DNA of 64,000 nt. It comes from Paenibacillus polymyxa (GTDB lineage: Bacteria > Bacillota > Bacilli > Paenibacillales > Paenibacillaceae). How positions within the stretch are numbered: the first letter of the stretch is position 1; every line of letters begins with the position of its first letter. This document shows positions 8,377 through 16,932 of the stretch, piece by piece. The position numbers were made by a program, and so were the translations under genes. The DNA lies in contig NZ_JAGGNR010000012.1 of NCBI RefSeq assembly GCF_018614975.1, positions 1 to 64,000 on the forward strand, read 5' to 3'. A model generated the notes under the pieces. It had not been told where the DNA came from. It saw only the letters and a program-made list of their open reading frames with translations, and ran no database searches.

Positions 8377-9984
8377 ATGAAAAAAGTGAACAAGTCCAGA
8401 AAAGCCGTTACAACGGCGTCCATTTCCATGTTATCTGCAATGCTCTTTCTAACCGCCTGTGGCGGGGGTGGAGGCGGCGCGGCAAGTGAGGCGCAATCAC
8501 CTGATGGCAAGGTGACATTGAATTTTATAACACAGAGCTCTCCGCTGGCTCCCGCTGATCCGAACGACAAGCTGATTAACAAGCGACTCGAAGAGAAAAC
8601 CAATGTGCATATCAACTGGAAGAACTATACGAGTGATGTGTTTGCGGAGAAAAGAAATCTGGCGGTCGCCAGCGGTGATTTGCCGGATGCCATATTTGAT
8701 GCAGGTTACGGGGATTATGATCTCCTGAAACTGGCGAAGGATGGGGCGATCATTCCACTTGAGGACATGATTGAACAATACATGCCCAATCTGCAAAAGG
8801 TGCTGGAGGAAGCTCCCGAATACAAGAGCATGATCACGGCTCCAGATGGACATATCTATTCATTCCCATGGATTGAAGAACTCGGAAGTGGCAAACAACG
8901 CATTCAGGCAGTAGATAACTTGCCCTGGATTAATGTGGAATGGCTGAACAAGCTTGGACTGAAGATGCCGACGACAACCGAAGAATTGAAAGAAGTGCTG
9001 ATCGCGTTTAAAACCCAAGATCCAAACGGCAACGGCAAGGCTGACGAAATTCCGTTATCTTTCATTAACAAACCGGGCGGAGAAGATCTGACATTTCTCT
9101 TTGCGGCATTTGGACTCGGAGAGAACTGGGATCATACCGTGGTAACCAATGATGGGAAAGTGGTCTTCACGGCAGCTGATGAAGGCTACAAGGAAGCGGT
9201 TAAATACATTCATGAGCTGGTTAAGGAAGGCCTCGTGGATGTCGAATCGTACCAACAGGATTGGAACACGTACCTAGCGAAAGGCAAGGATAACAAGTAC
9301 GGGATGTACTTCACATGGGATAAGGCTAACATTACAGGCATGAATGATACGTATGATGTTCTGCCTCCGGTTGCCGGGCCTAACGGAGAGGTCAATGTCA
9401 CAAGAACAAACGGGATTGGGCTTGATCGTGGTCGCATGGTCATTACCAGCAGCAATAAAAACCTGGAATCCACAGCGAAGTGGGTAGACCAACTGTACGA
9501 TCCGCTCCAATCTGTGCAGAACAACTGGGGTACCTATGGAGACGAGAGTCAGCAAAATATTTTTGAATTCGATGAAGCCAAAGGGATGCTGAAGCATCTT
9601 CCACTGGAAGGATCTGCACCTGTGGAACTCAGACAAAAAACCAGTATCGCAGGACCATTGGCCATTCTCGACAGTTATTATGACAAATACACAACCAAAC
9701 CGGAAGATGCAGCTTGGCGGATGGAGCTTCTCGACAAGGTTATGGTTCCGCATATGAAAGCGGAGAACGTATATCCAAGTGTGTTCTTCTCCATTGATGA
9801 ACTGGATCGATTGTCCACGATTGAGACCGATCTCTTCGCCTACGTGTTACGTCTGCGTACAGAATGGTATCAGAACGGGAAAGTAGATCAGGAATGGGAT
9901 GCTTATTTGAAAGAGCTGGATCGCCTTGGATTGCAAGAATGGCTACAGATCAAACAAGCAGGATATGACCGTAACAACAAATAA
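8377..9984 (+). CDS. Extracellular sugar-binding lipoprotein
   Basis: A solute-binding protein of about 535 residues, longer than typical family 1 proteins but normal for the LplA-like group that accompanies LplB/YtcP permeases. It begins with a lysine-rich n-region, a hydrophobic core and the lipobox LTAC followed by a glycine run, so it should be lipid-anchored outside the membrane. The EF-hand-like segment DPNGNGKADEIPL may bind calcium, as in related oligosaccharide-binding proteins. ATG 8377 is eight bases from GGAGG; ATG 8374 is also possible. The downstream fructosidase and fructokinase suggest a fructan- or sucrose-type ligand. Confidence 0.9.
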   Translation: MKKVNKSRKAVTTASISMLSAMLFLTACGGGGGGAASEAQSPDGKVTLNFITQSSPLAPADPNDKLINKRLEEKTNVHINWKNYTSDVFAEKRNLAVASGDLPDAIFDAGYGDYDLLKLAKDGAIIPLEDMIEQYMPNLQKVLEEAPEYKSMITAPDGHIYSFPWIEELGSGKQRIQAVDNLPWINVEWLNKLGLKMPTTTEELKEVLIAFKTQDPNGNGKADEIPLSFINKPGGEDLTFLFAAFGLGENWDHTVVTNDGKVVFTAADEGYKEAVKYIHELVKEGLVDVESYQQDWNTYLAKGKDNKYGMYFTWDKANITGMNDTYDVLPPVAGPNGEVNVTRTNGIGLDRGRMVITSSNKNLESTAKWVDQLYDPLQSVQNNWGTYGDESQQNIFEFDEAKGMLKHLPLEGSAPVELRQKTSIAGPLAILDSYYDKYTTKPEDAAWRMELLDKVMVPHMKAENVYPSVFFSIDELDRLSTIETDLFAYVLRLRTEWYQNGKVDQEWDAYLKELDRLGLQEWLQIKQAGYDRNNK

Positions 9985-10009
9985 AGAAAAGTACGGAGGA
10001 GAAACCATA

Positions 10010-11482
10010 ATGTCGACTATTCTTAAACAAGATTACAGAAATGAATACCATTTTTCACCGAAAGAGAAGTGGATGAACGACCCAAACGGCATGGTGTTTT
10101 TCAATGGGGAGTATCACTTGTTCTATCAGTATCATCCGTTTGGTACTACATGGGGGCCTATGCATTGGGGTCACGCGGTAACCCGAGATCTCGTCACTTG
10201 GGAGGAACTTCCTGTAGCTCTGGCACCGGATGAACATGGCATGATCTTCTCCGGCAGTGCGGTAGTGGACTGGAACAATACTTCCGGATTTTTCGAAGAT
10301 GAGCCGGGGTTGGTAGCCATTTTTACACATCATCTGGAAGTACCAAATGAGCATCCTGTACAGCGTCAGAGTCTGGCGTATAGCAAAGACAACGGCAGAA
10401 CCTGGACTAAATACGAGGGTAATCCGGTATTAACGCATGAGTCCTTTGTCGATTTCCGTGATCCAAAAGTGTTCTGGCATGAGCAGACCAAGGAATGGAT
10501 TATGATTATCGCTTGTGGTCAAACGGTATGTCTGTACCGATCTCCCAATCTGAAGGATTGGACGCTAGGAAGTGAATTTGGCGAAGGGATCGGTTCACAC
10601 GATGGCGTGTGGGAATGCCCGGACCTTTTCCCTCTTGCAGTGGATGGAGATTCAGGGCAGGTGAAATGGGTGATGCTTGTTAGCATCGGTGCAGATCCTG
10701 CATTCATAGAAGGGTCCAGAACGCAATATTTTACCGGGGATTTTGATGGAAGTACATTTGTCCCAGATGAGGCATCCTATACGATTCGCTGGATTGATCA
10801 TGGCCGGGATAACTACGCGGGAGTTAGTTGGTCTGACATTCCGGCTGAAGACGGCAGACGCCTGTTTATGGGGTGGATGAGCAACTGGATGTATGCCAAT
10901 CAGACGCCAACCAATGATTATCGTGGAGCAATGACCATTGCGCGTGAGCTGTCACTGGAGACAAGAGCCGGAGAAGTAATACTGATTCAACGTCCTGCGC
11001 GTGAACTTGAGCAAGCCCGTACGCCAGTATTGTCCCTACAGGATGCTTCGATTCAGCAAGTGAGTGAGCAGTTGAACGCTTTGCAACTTGTGAATTATGA
11101 GATCCATGCAGAGTGGGCTTCGGATCAGTCGTTTCATTTTGCCTTAAGAAGTGGAGCAGATAACGAAACGCTCGTTGGCGTAGACGCCAACCGAGGGGAA
11201 GTGTATATCGATCGTAGTGGATCGGGTATCGGCGATTTTCATGAACATTTCCTGAGCCGCCAAGTAGCTGAGTTAAAAGATGTAAATGCGAATCAAAGTT
11301 TGCGTATCTTTGTAGATCATTCATCTGTGGAGGTATTTGCAAATGATGGTCAGGCGGTTATTACGGATCTGATCTATCCGGATGTGGATTGCCAGGGCAT
11401 CTCTGTTCATGCCGACAATACGGATCTGGTCTTCTCTTCACTTCATATCTATGAGATATCACCAACCAAGGCTAAAGGTTAA
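10010..11482 (+). CDS. GH32 beta-fructosidase, intracellular
   Basis: A 490-residue glycoside hydrolase family 32 enzyme that releases fructose from sucrose, inulin- or levan-type oligosaccharides with retention. The three signature motifs are intact: WMNDPNG with nucleophile Asp24, FRDPKVF with the transition-state Asp151, and ECPDLFPL with acid/base Glu202. The C-terminal beta-sandwich contains LRIFVDHSSVEVFAND, standard for the family. No signal peptide is present, so it acts on imported sugar. ATG 10010 follows CGGAGGAG; extension upstream overlaps the lipoprotein gene and is rejected. Whether the true substrate is sucrose, sucrose-6-phosphate or short fructans is not decidable here, though an ABC importer delivers unphosphorylated sugar. 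Confidence 0.92.
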   Translation: MSTILKQDYRNEYHFSPKEKWMNDPNGMVFFNGEYHLFYQYHPFGTTWGPMHWGHAVTRDLVTWEELPVALAPDEHGMIFSGSAVVDWNNTSGFFEDEPGLVAIFTHHLEVPNEHPVQRQSLAYSKDNGRTWTKYEGNPVLTHESFVDFRDPKVFWHEQTKEWIMIIACGQTVCLYRSPNLKDWTLGSEFGEGIGSHDGVWECPDLFPLAVDGDSGQVKWVMLVSIGADPAFIEGSRTQYFTGDFDGSTFVPDEASYTIRWIDHGRDNYAGVSWSDIPAEDGRRLFMGWMSNWMYANQTPTNDYRGAMTIARELSLETRAGEVILIQRPARELEQARTPVLSLQDASIQQVSEQLNALQLVNYEIHAEWASDQSFHFALRSGADNETLVGVDANRGEVYIDRSGSGIGDFHEHFLSRQVAELKDVNANQSLRIFVDHSSVEVFANDGQAVITDLIYPDVDCQGISVHADNTDLVFSSLHIYEISPTKAKG

Positions 11483-11510
11483 TTGTAATGAAGGAAAGGA
11501 GCCCAGAACG

Positions 11511-12410
11511 ATGCGTATTGGAGCCATAGAAGCGGGCGGAACGAAGTTTGTATGTGGTGTAGGTAATGAGCATGGACAGATTGAAGATCGGATCAGCTTT
11601 CCAACAGAACAGCCGGAGACAACTCTTGCCAAGGTGATCGACTATTTCAGGGATAAAAATGTGGAAGCCATGGGGATCGGCTCCTTTGGTCCGATTGATC
11701 TGCAACCGGATAGTCCCACCTATGGTTATATAACGACCACACCTAAGCCTGGGTGGGGAAACTGTAATGTGGTTGGAACCTTGAAGCATGAATTTCCGGT
11801 TCCTTTTGGATGGGATACGGATGTGAATGCTGCCGCGCTCGGTGAAGTGACGTGGGGATCGGCGCAAGGACTGGATAACTGTGTATATTACACGATTGGC
11901 ACAGGCGTTGGTGTCGGACTTGTGGCAGGGGGCCAACGAGTACACGGATTGTTACATCCCGAGGGTGGACATATTCGCACAAGACGCCATCCAGACGATC
12001 ACTTTGCCGGATTATGCCCGTATCATGGCGATTGCCTGGAGGGAATGGCAGCAGGTCCAGCCATTGAAGCTCGCTGGCAGATTCCTGGCAGTGAACTGCC
12101 GGCAGATCATCCGGCGTGGGAGATCGAATCCTTTTACATTGCGGAGTCGATTACAACGGCCATCTTGCTTCATTCGCCGCAGAAAATCATCTTGGGTGGT
12201 GGTGTGATGCAGCAAGATCATCTGTTTCCTATGATCCGGGAGCAGGTTGTACGGAATCTCAATGGTTATGTGAATGCAACCCCAATTACACATCAAATCG
12301 ACCAATATATTGTCCAGCCCGGATTGGGCCAGCATGCAGGCTTGTGTGGTGCGCTAGCATTGGGTCTGGAAGCATTGCAACATGCAGCACAAGCTTCACA
12401 TGTTTCATAG
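11511..12410 (+). CDS. ROK family fructokinase
   Basis: A 299-residue sugar kinase that would phosphorylate the fructose released by the neighbouring GH32 enzyme. It opens with the ROK phosphate-binding sequence GAIEAGGTKF, and carries the sugar/ATP-site stretch TIGTGVGVGLVAGG and the zinc-binding cluster from HPEGGHI through the Cys of CPYHGDCLEG, which is characteristic of the GmuE/YdhR-like bacterial fructokinases. The ATG at 11511 has AAGGAAAGGAG upstream and sits 28 bases after the fructosidase stop. It is the last gene of the operon, followed by a strong terminator. Confidence 0.9.
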   Translation: MRIGAIEAGGTKFVCGVGNEHGQIEDRISFPTEQPETTLAKVIDYFRDKNVEAMGIGSFGPIDLQPDSPTYGYITTTPKPGWGNCNVVGTLKHEFPVPFGWDTDVNAAALGEVTWGSAQGLDNCVYYTIGTGVGVGLVAGGQRVHGLLHPEGGHIRTRRHPDDHFAGLCPYHGDCLEGMAAGPAIEARWQIPGSELPADHPAWEIESFYIAESITTAILLHSPQKIILGGGVMQQDHLFPMIREQVVRNLNGYVNATPITHQIDQYIVQPGLGQHAGLCGALALGLEALQHAAQASHVS

Positions 12411-12437
12411 TTTTCTAAAATAATCTACAATCTACAT

Positions 12438-12514
12438 CCCAGAAGGGATGGCTGCGGGTTCGCTTATTTGTATAAGCAAGACTGCACCGTCCTTTTTGGG
12501 CTTTTTTATTTTTT
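12438..12514 (+). terminator. Long rho-independent terminator
   Basis: An extended imperfect stem starts with CCCAGAAGG and closes with CCTTTTTGGG, contains an inner GCTTATTTGTATAAGC hairpin, and ends in T-rich CTTTTTTATTTTTT. It closes the fructan operon. Confidence 0.75.
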
Positions 12515-12660
12515 GAGGAGTTCAATAGGTTTGAAAAATATAGTACGTTCTAAAATCCGATGTTGCTCAAGTGAGCTGCCAAAGGTATGATTTTTAGTGT
12601 TCTATCGTGCGATATGACATTCAAAAATTAACGTGTCTCCACTGGAAAGGAATTCAACAA

Positions 12661-13104
12661 ATGAACCCAATAACAATGCGTCAAGCTGTACAGGCAGACC
12701 AAGAGCAACTCGCTGATTTGCGAGCCTTGGTACTGTACGATGATCTAACCAGGCTGGGAAGGTACGATGATGTGAAGGTACGTGAACGTTTCCGGAATAC
12801 ATTCGACCCTGCCCAGACACAGATTATTGAACTTGAAGGATCAATGGTGGGTTGTGTAGCATTGAAGCCCAAGTCTGAGGCATATCTATTGGAACATTTC
12901 TACATCTATCCCGATTATCAAGGCCAGAGAATAGGAACTCAGGTACTGAACATGCTGCTGGAACAGGATGAAGTTCAGGGGAAAAGGGTTATTTTAAATG
13001 TTTTGCAGGGAAGCCCTGCTCGGCGATTGTATGAACGATTTGGATTTATATTGGACTGTGAAGATGAGGTCGATGTGTTTATGTCGGTCCAATTGCCACT
13101 TTGA
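12661..13104 (+). CDS. GNAT family N-acetyltransferase
   Basis: A 147-residue single-domain GNAT acetyltransferase. The core is YLLEHFYIYPDYQGQRIGTQ with the Q-x-x-R-I-G acetyl-CoA loop, followed by VILNVLQGSPARRLYERFGF, the usual fourth motif where a Tyr and Phe-Gly flank the substrate. ATG 12661 is nine bases from GGAAAGGA; the longer frame upstream has no ribosome-binding site. It lies between the fructan terminator and the biosynthetic cluster and appears unrelated to either. The substrate is unknown. Confidence 0.85.
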   Translation: MNPITMRQAVQADQEQLADLRALVLYDDLTRLGRYDDVKVRERFRNTFDPAQTQIIELEGSMVGCVALKPKSEAYLLEHFYIYPDYQGQRIGTQVLNMLLEQDEVQGKRVILNVLQGSPARRLYERFGFILDCEDEVDVFMSVQLPL

Positions 13105-13257
13105 TCATATACATAATCCAAACGGGGTTGAATGCTTCATCAATTGAGGGCGCATCAAAGCACCTTTGAGAGAATGAATCCTTGTCGCAAGATAGGGATA
13201 TCATCTTGAAGGGGGAAACCCATTAAATATTTGTGAATACATGGCAATAGTGATTGC

Positions 13258-13410
13258 TTGACTCAGGAAGATTATGATAGTATCGAAGTCAGAGAATATA
13301 TGGAATATTTACAAAATGCAGGACTTTTTTGTTCCGATTCCTATACTCTTAAGCAAACGTTCAAACAGATTATGATCACAGAAATGGTGCTACAAAAATG
13401 GATTTTCTAA
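13258..13410 (+). other. Possible 50-codon ORF or leader before the cluster
   Basis: The 339 bases from 13105 to 13443 hold no clear gene. One frame from TTG 13258 to TAA 13410 has protein-like composition (TQEDYDSIEVREYMEYLQNA then a mixed C-terminus) but no good ribosome-binding site. The same TTGACT could instead be a -35 box with a poor -10 (TATCGA at 13281). It may be a gene remnant, a leader or chance. Confidence 0.2.
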
Positions 13411-13443
13411 GATTACATGTCTCACATGGAGGAGGAATCTTTT

Positions 13444-13725
13444 TTGCAAGAATATCCTGTGGCTTATGATCAGTTTGATATACACTTCTATCAGGTAGTG
13501 GAAATGTTTTCTGAACACAAGCTGGATGTAAGTGCGTTAGAGGAGGATTTAAGAGTTCTTGGATTAAACTCCATTTCATTTATCAAACTGATCATTGCCT
13601 TGGAGAACGAGTTCAATATTGAGATGGACGATGAGTATCTTGAATTGGAGAACTTCACAACATTGCAACATCTGAAAGACAGTTTGCGTAAATGCATCAA
13701 TTATGAGATTCCCAATGAGTCATAA
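13444..13725 (+). CDS. Free acyl carrier protein
   Basis: A 93-residue discrete carrier protein. The phosphopantetheine attachment site is Ser43 in LGLNSISFIKLI, followed by ALENEFNIEMDDEYLELENF, the acidic helix III region common in stand-alone ACPs that serve special extender units or tailoring steps. TTG 13444 is chosen because AGGAGGA (13430-13436) is spaced seven bases before it; the in-frame ATG at 13417 lies upstream of that site and has none of its own. It directly precedes an acyl-CoA dehydrogenase and may carry that enzyme's substrate. A second free ACP is encoded at 53.7 kb, and that one better resembles hydroxymalonyl-ACP carriers. Confidence 0.85.
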   Translation: MQEYPVAYDQFDIHFYQVVEMFSEHKLDVSALEEDLRVLGLNSISFIKLIIALENEFNIEMDDEYLELENFTTLQHLKDSLRKCINYEIPNES

Positions 13726-13817
13726 AGGGAAAATGATGAAACAAGCTCATATCAGACAATCACAGCATCGAGTTCCGTTTATTGGACTTATAACCTTAAA
13801 ATCAGGAGTGATATGTG

Positions 13818-15014
13818 ATGAAAGTTGAACTGAATGCGGAGCAATTGATGTGGCAGGAGCAATTCAAGGATTTTGTAGACAGCGAGATTATTCCATATGC
13901 TAGTTTAAATGACAGCGAAGAACGAATTCACCCGGAACTCCTTGCGAAAATAACTGAGGCTGGTTATCTGGGCTCCATGTTGCCAAAAGAATATGGCGGG
14001 ATGGAACTGGACAATATCACTATCGGGATTCTTAACGAAGAGGTTGGACGTGGGTGCTCCTCTGTAAGAAGTTTGTTAACCGTTCAGGGAATGGTGGGTT
14101 TAGCCATCTTGCGTTGGGGAACGGAGCAACAAAGACAGTACTGGTTGCCTGCACTAGCTACGGGAACAACTTTGGGTTCATTCGGATTGACAGAACCGAG
14201 TGTTGGAAGCGATGCCAAAAGCATTGAAACAACGGCCGTATTAGACGGAGACGAATACATACTTAACGGTCATAAAAAATGGATCACCATGGGGCAGCTT
14301 GCAGATGTATTTTTGATTCTTGCCCAATGTGAGAACAAGCCGACAGCGTTTATCGTGGAGAGAGATTCCATTGGGTTCAGCGTTGAACCTATGAGCGGGT
14401 TGCTCGGAGCGAGAGCATCGATGATTGCTGAACTGAAAATGGATTCTTGTCGTATTCCGAAGGAAAATCTCCTGGGTCAAGTCGGTACAGGGTTATCACA
14501 TGTTGCTTTACCTTGTCTGGATTATGGAAGGTACACGATCGCTTGTGGCTGTGTCGGTTTAGCCAAGGCATGTCTGGATGCATCGGTGCATTATGCCAAT
14601 TCCAGAATCCAATTCGGTAGAGCTATACGCGAGAATCAAATGATACAAAAAATGATCACTGAAATGTCAGTAAATATGAAAGCGGCACGGATGCTTTGTT
14701 ACAGAGCAGGATATTTAAGAGATGTGGGTGATCCAGAGAGCATTATGGAAACTTGGACTGCCAAATACTTTGCTTCAACCATGGTGAATAAAGTTGCCAG
14801 TGATGCGGTGCAGATTCATGGTGCCAATGGTTGCCATCGAGACTATCCTGTAGAGAGATATTATCGGGATGCCCGAATCAATGAAATTATCGAAGGCACG
14901 ACTCAAATGCATGAGATTTTAATTGCAACACAGGAGGTTGTAACACACCGTCGTGAAATGAGACGTTCAAATAAAGCAGAAAAAGTTAAGGATAGCGCAA
15001 ATCGAAACGTTTAG
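13818..15014 (+). CDS. Acyl-CoA/ACP dehydrogenase (FkbI-like)
   Basis: A 398-residue flavoprotein of the acyl-CoA dehydrogenase family. Landmarks are the FAD/substrate segment FGLTEPSVGSDAKS, ILNGHKKWITMG, YANSRIQFGRAI and the C-terminal RDARINEIIEGTTQMHEI, whose Glu aligns with the catalytic base of short-chain dehydrogenases. With the FkbH-like protein, hydroxyacyl-CoA dehydrogenase and small ACP about 39-41 kb downstream it would complete the known route from glyceryl-ACP to hydroxymalonyl-ACP, in which the FkbI/ZmaE homologue oxidises the semialdehyde. It could also oxidise a chain on the preceding ACP. GTG 13815 is possible, but ATG 13818 has better spacing from AGGAG. Confidence 0.9.
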   Translation: MKVELNAEQLMWQEQFKDFVDSEIIPYASLNDSEERIHPELLAKITEAGYLGSMLPKEYGGMELDNITIGILNEEVGRGCSSVRSLLTVQGMVGLAILRWGTEQQRQYWLPALATGTTLGSFGLTEPSVGSDAKSIETTAVLDGDEYILNGHKKWITMGQLADVFLILAQCENKPTAFIVERDSIGFSVEPMSGLLGARASMIAELKMDSCRIPKENLLGQVGTGLSHVALPCLDYGRYTIACGCVGLAKACLDASVHYANSRIQFGRAIRENQMIQKMITEMSVNMKAARMLCYRAGYLRDVGDPESIMETWTAKYFASTMVNKVASDAVQIHGANGCHRDYPVERYYRDARINEIIEGTTQMHEILIATQEVVTHRREMRRSNKAEKVKDSANRNV

Positions 15015-15040
15015 ATTTTGCATTTCAGGACCTAAGGAAG

Positions 15041-15093
15041 AGCCCTTTTTTTGCATTAGGCAGGTTCATTTATTATGCTATGGAAAAAGGGCT
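15041..15093. repeat. Inverted repeat in the intergenic gap
   Basis: AGCCCTTTTT at 15041-15050 is repeated exactly in inverted orientation at 15084-15093 around a 33-base loop. The T-run is inside the stem, so it is not a standard terminator for the upstream gene, though a transcript could fold here. Confidence 0.4.
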
Positions 15094-15157
15094 TGATCAT
15101 TAGGTTCTTTGATGTTGTACCATAATTGATTTAGGAAAGATACGGAGTTGATTAGGA

Positions 15158-15964
15158 TTGAAACGGATTGGGCAGGGACAGACAGCGGAAATATTCAGAC
15201 ATGGTGAAACTTCAATTCTGAAACTTTTCAGAGAAGATTTCTCTACGGAAGCGATTCAGCATGAGTTTGATAATACTCGAATCGTTTTGGAACTTGGAGT
15301 TAAATGCCCACAAACAATCGATATGGTGACGATCAATAATCGTAAAGGTATCATATTTGAGTTGGCAAGTGGAAGGACGCTATTGGAAGAGATGATTATC
15401 AAACCATGGTCCATTGAGCGCAGATCAAGGCAGATGGCAGCACTTCATCATCAAATACACCAGCAATCGGGTGAACAGATTCAACAAAAGCATAAGACTG
15501 TATTAGAAAAGAATATATCAAACGCAAGTGATCTATCGGACATTGAGAAGCAACAGATTATGGACTATGTACATAGTTTGCCGGAAGGCAGCTCTCTATG
15601 TCATGGGGATTTCCATCCCAATAATGTGATTACAGGCAAAGAATCCTGGATCATAGACTGGATGACAGGTGCATCGGGCTGTCCAGCAGCAGATGTGGCA
15701 AGGACGCTGGTGTTATTGAAATACGGAAATTTACCAAAAGGCACTCCATTGATGATGAAAGTTCTGTTGAAGATAATCAAAAGCAGGATGAGTAAGGCGT
15801 ATATCGAGTATTACTTGTCTCTCTCGGGCATGGACATTCGCGAGATACATCGATGGGTTCTTCCCATTGCTGCAGCCAGACTAACGGAGTGGATACCACC
15901 TGAGGAAAAAAACGATTTATTGGATTACATTCGTAATCAGCTTAAAAAATTCAATACAACTTAG
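15158..15964 (+). CDS. APH-like small-molecule kinase
   Basis: A 268-residue phosphotransferase of the aminoglycoside phosphotransferase/choline kinase superfamily. The catalytic loop is intact as LCHGDFHPNNVI, and the metal-binding Asp is in WIIDWMTG; the N-lobe has an AEIFRHGETSILKLF strand. It probably phosphorylates a hydroxylated small molecule with ATP. Its place between cluster genes suggests product inactivation for self-protection or a tailoring step, but relatives are also common as orphan genes, so function is open. The TTG start at 15158 lies ten bases after GGAG; no better start is visible. Unlike the decayed relative near 1.3 kb, nothing here is broken. Confidence 0.75.
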   Translation: MKRIGQGQTAEIFRHGETSILKLFREDFSTEAIQHEFDNTRIVLELGVKCPQTIDMVTINNRKGIIFELASGRTLLEEMIIKPWSIERRSRQMAALHHQIHQQSGEQIQQKHKTVLEKNISNASDLSDIEKQQIMDYVHSLPEGSSLCHGDFHPNNVITGKESWIIDWMTGASGCPAADVARTLVLLKYGNLPKGTPLMMKVLLKIIKSRMSKAYIEYYLSLSGMDIREIHRWVLPIAAARLTEWIPPEEKNDLLDYIRNQLKKFNTT

Positions 15965-16037
15965 ATCAAGATTGGGAATGAATGATAGCACCGTACTTGT
16001 CAAAACCGTCCGAAAAACAATCAGGAGGTTAACGATA

Positions 16038-16844
16038 ATGGATTTCCAACTACGTTCTGTTGTTTCTTATGATATGGTCGTCCGTGAAAAAAAACATCTA
16101 TTTGACTTGTCTCTCAGAAGACAGATTGCCATATTCGAGGTTATGGATGCATTGGAAATCAGTGTATTTAGCAAAACGGTGCAGGTTAAAGCAGGGGCTG
16201 TGCTGCTGGCAAATAAAATAAGACTGCAAAACTACGATAAACCTGTTCTGAAAATGAGAGGTATTATTTTTGGATCGGATCTGCTTGAGCGACTGCCAAG
16301 CTGTCACATATTAAGTGAGAATGGTAGTAAACACTATGATCTTGCTGTAAGTCTGTTGAACCGAACGGTAGAGAGTAGAGAGGACATCGAAATAGCTGAA
16401 AGAGATTTTCTTGAAGTATACTCCAGTTATTATCAAACGAATCTGGCTAATTTGATGCGACCGGAAACGGATCGGGAGGACTCGGTCAAACGGAACTTGG
16501 TCATGATATGCAAGTATATCCAAAACAATTATGAGCAGCCAATTACTCTGCAATTTCTGGCTGATATGGTTGGATATAATCCAGTGTATCTGTGTAATCT
16601 GTTTTCTAAGGTTTTCAATGTTTCGCCACTGAAGTACCTGCAGCAGATTCGGGTGGATAAGGCACAGGAGTACGTAACCAAGACGGATCTTCCAATCTCT
16701 GAAATTACGACGAAGCTAGGGTACAGTTCCAGTACACAATTTAGTGCAATGTACAAGAAAAAGGTGGGGCAAAGTCCGACCGAACATCGCAATCAATTCA
16801 AAAGCACTAAGGGAGATTTGCCCCTATCTATTCAATCTACATAA
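16038..16844 (+). CDS. AraC family transcriptional regulator
   Basis: A 268-residue regulator with an unrecognised N-terminal sensing half and a C-terminal AraC-type double helix-turn-helix. The latter starts at ICKYIQNNYEQPITLQFLAD and includes GYNPVYLCNLFSKVFNVSP and the second helix pair ISEITTKLGYSSSTQFSAMY, ending with the usual G-x-SPTEHR. ATG 16038 follows AGGAGG; an upstream in-frame start at 15972 lacks this. It is placed immediately before the thioesterase and megasynthase operon, so it is the best candidate activator of the cluster. A direct repeat in the gap downstream (16878-16907) could be its target. Confidence 0.88.
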   Translation: MDFQLRSVVSYDMVVREKKHLFDLSLRRQIAIFEVMDALEISVFSKTVQVKAGAVLLANKIRLQNYDKPVLKMRGIIFGSDLLERLPSCHILSENGSKHYDLAVSLLNRTVESREDIEIAERDFLEVYSSYYQTNLANLMRPETDREDSVKRNLVMICKYIQNNYEQPITLQFLADMVGYNPVYLCNLFSKVFNVSPLKYLQQIRVDKAQEYVTKTDLPISEITTKLGYSSSTQFSAMYKKKVGQSPTEHRNQFKSTKGDLPLSIQST

Positions 16845-16877
16845 TGTATTCAATAACACAGAAAATATTGTATTTTT

Positions 16878-16907
16878 TTACGTAAAATGATAAATTACGA
16901 TAAAAAT
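16878..16907 (+). repeat. Direct repeat, possible AraC-type binding site
   Basis: TTACGTAAAAT at 16878-16888 and TTACGATAAAAAT at 16895-16907 begin 17 bases apart in the AT-rich 88-base gap between the regulator and the thioesterase gene. Tandem half-sites on one helix face are typical for AraC-family proteins; the link is inference. Confidence 0.3.
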
Positions 16908-16932
16908 AAGAATACGAGGAATGATAGGGCTA

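Noticed and set aside
13733..13828. 31-codon ORF starting ATGATG between the free ACP and the dehydrogenase
   Set aside because: It overlaps the dehydrogenase start, has no distinctive composition and is best explained by chance.
15041..15093. Terminator after the acyl-CoA dehydrogenase
   Set aside because: The inverted repeat is exact, but its T-run lies within the stem and the loop is 33 bases, so it is listed only as a repeat.
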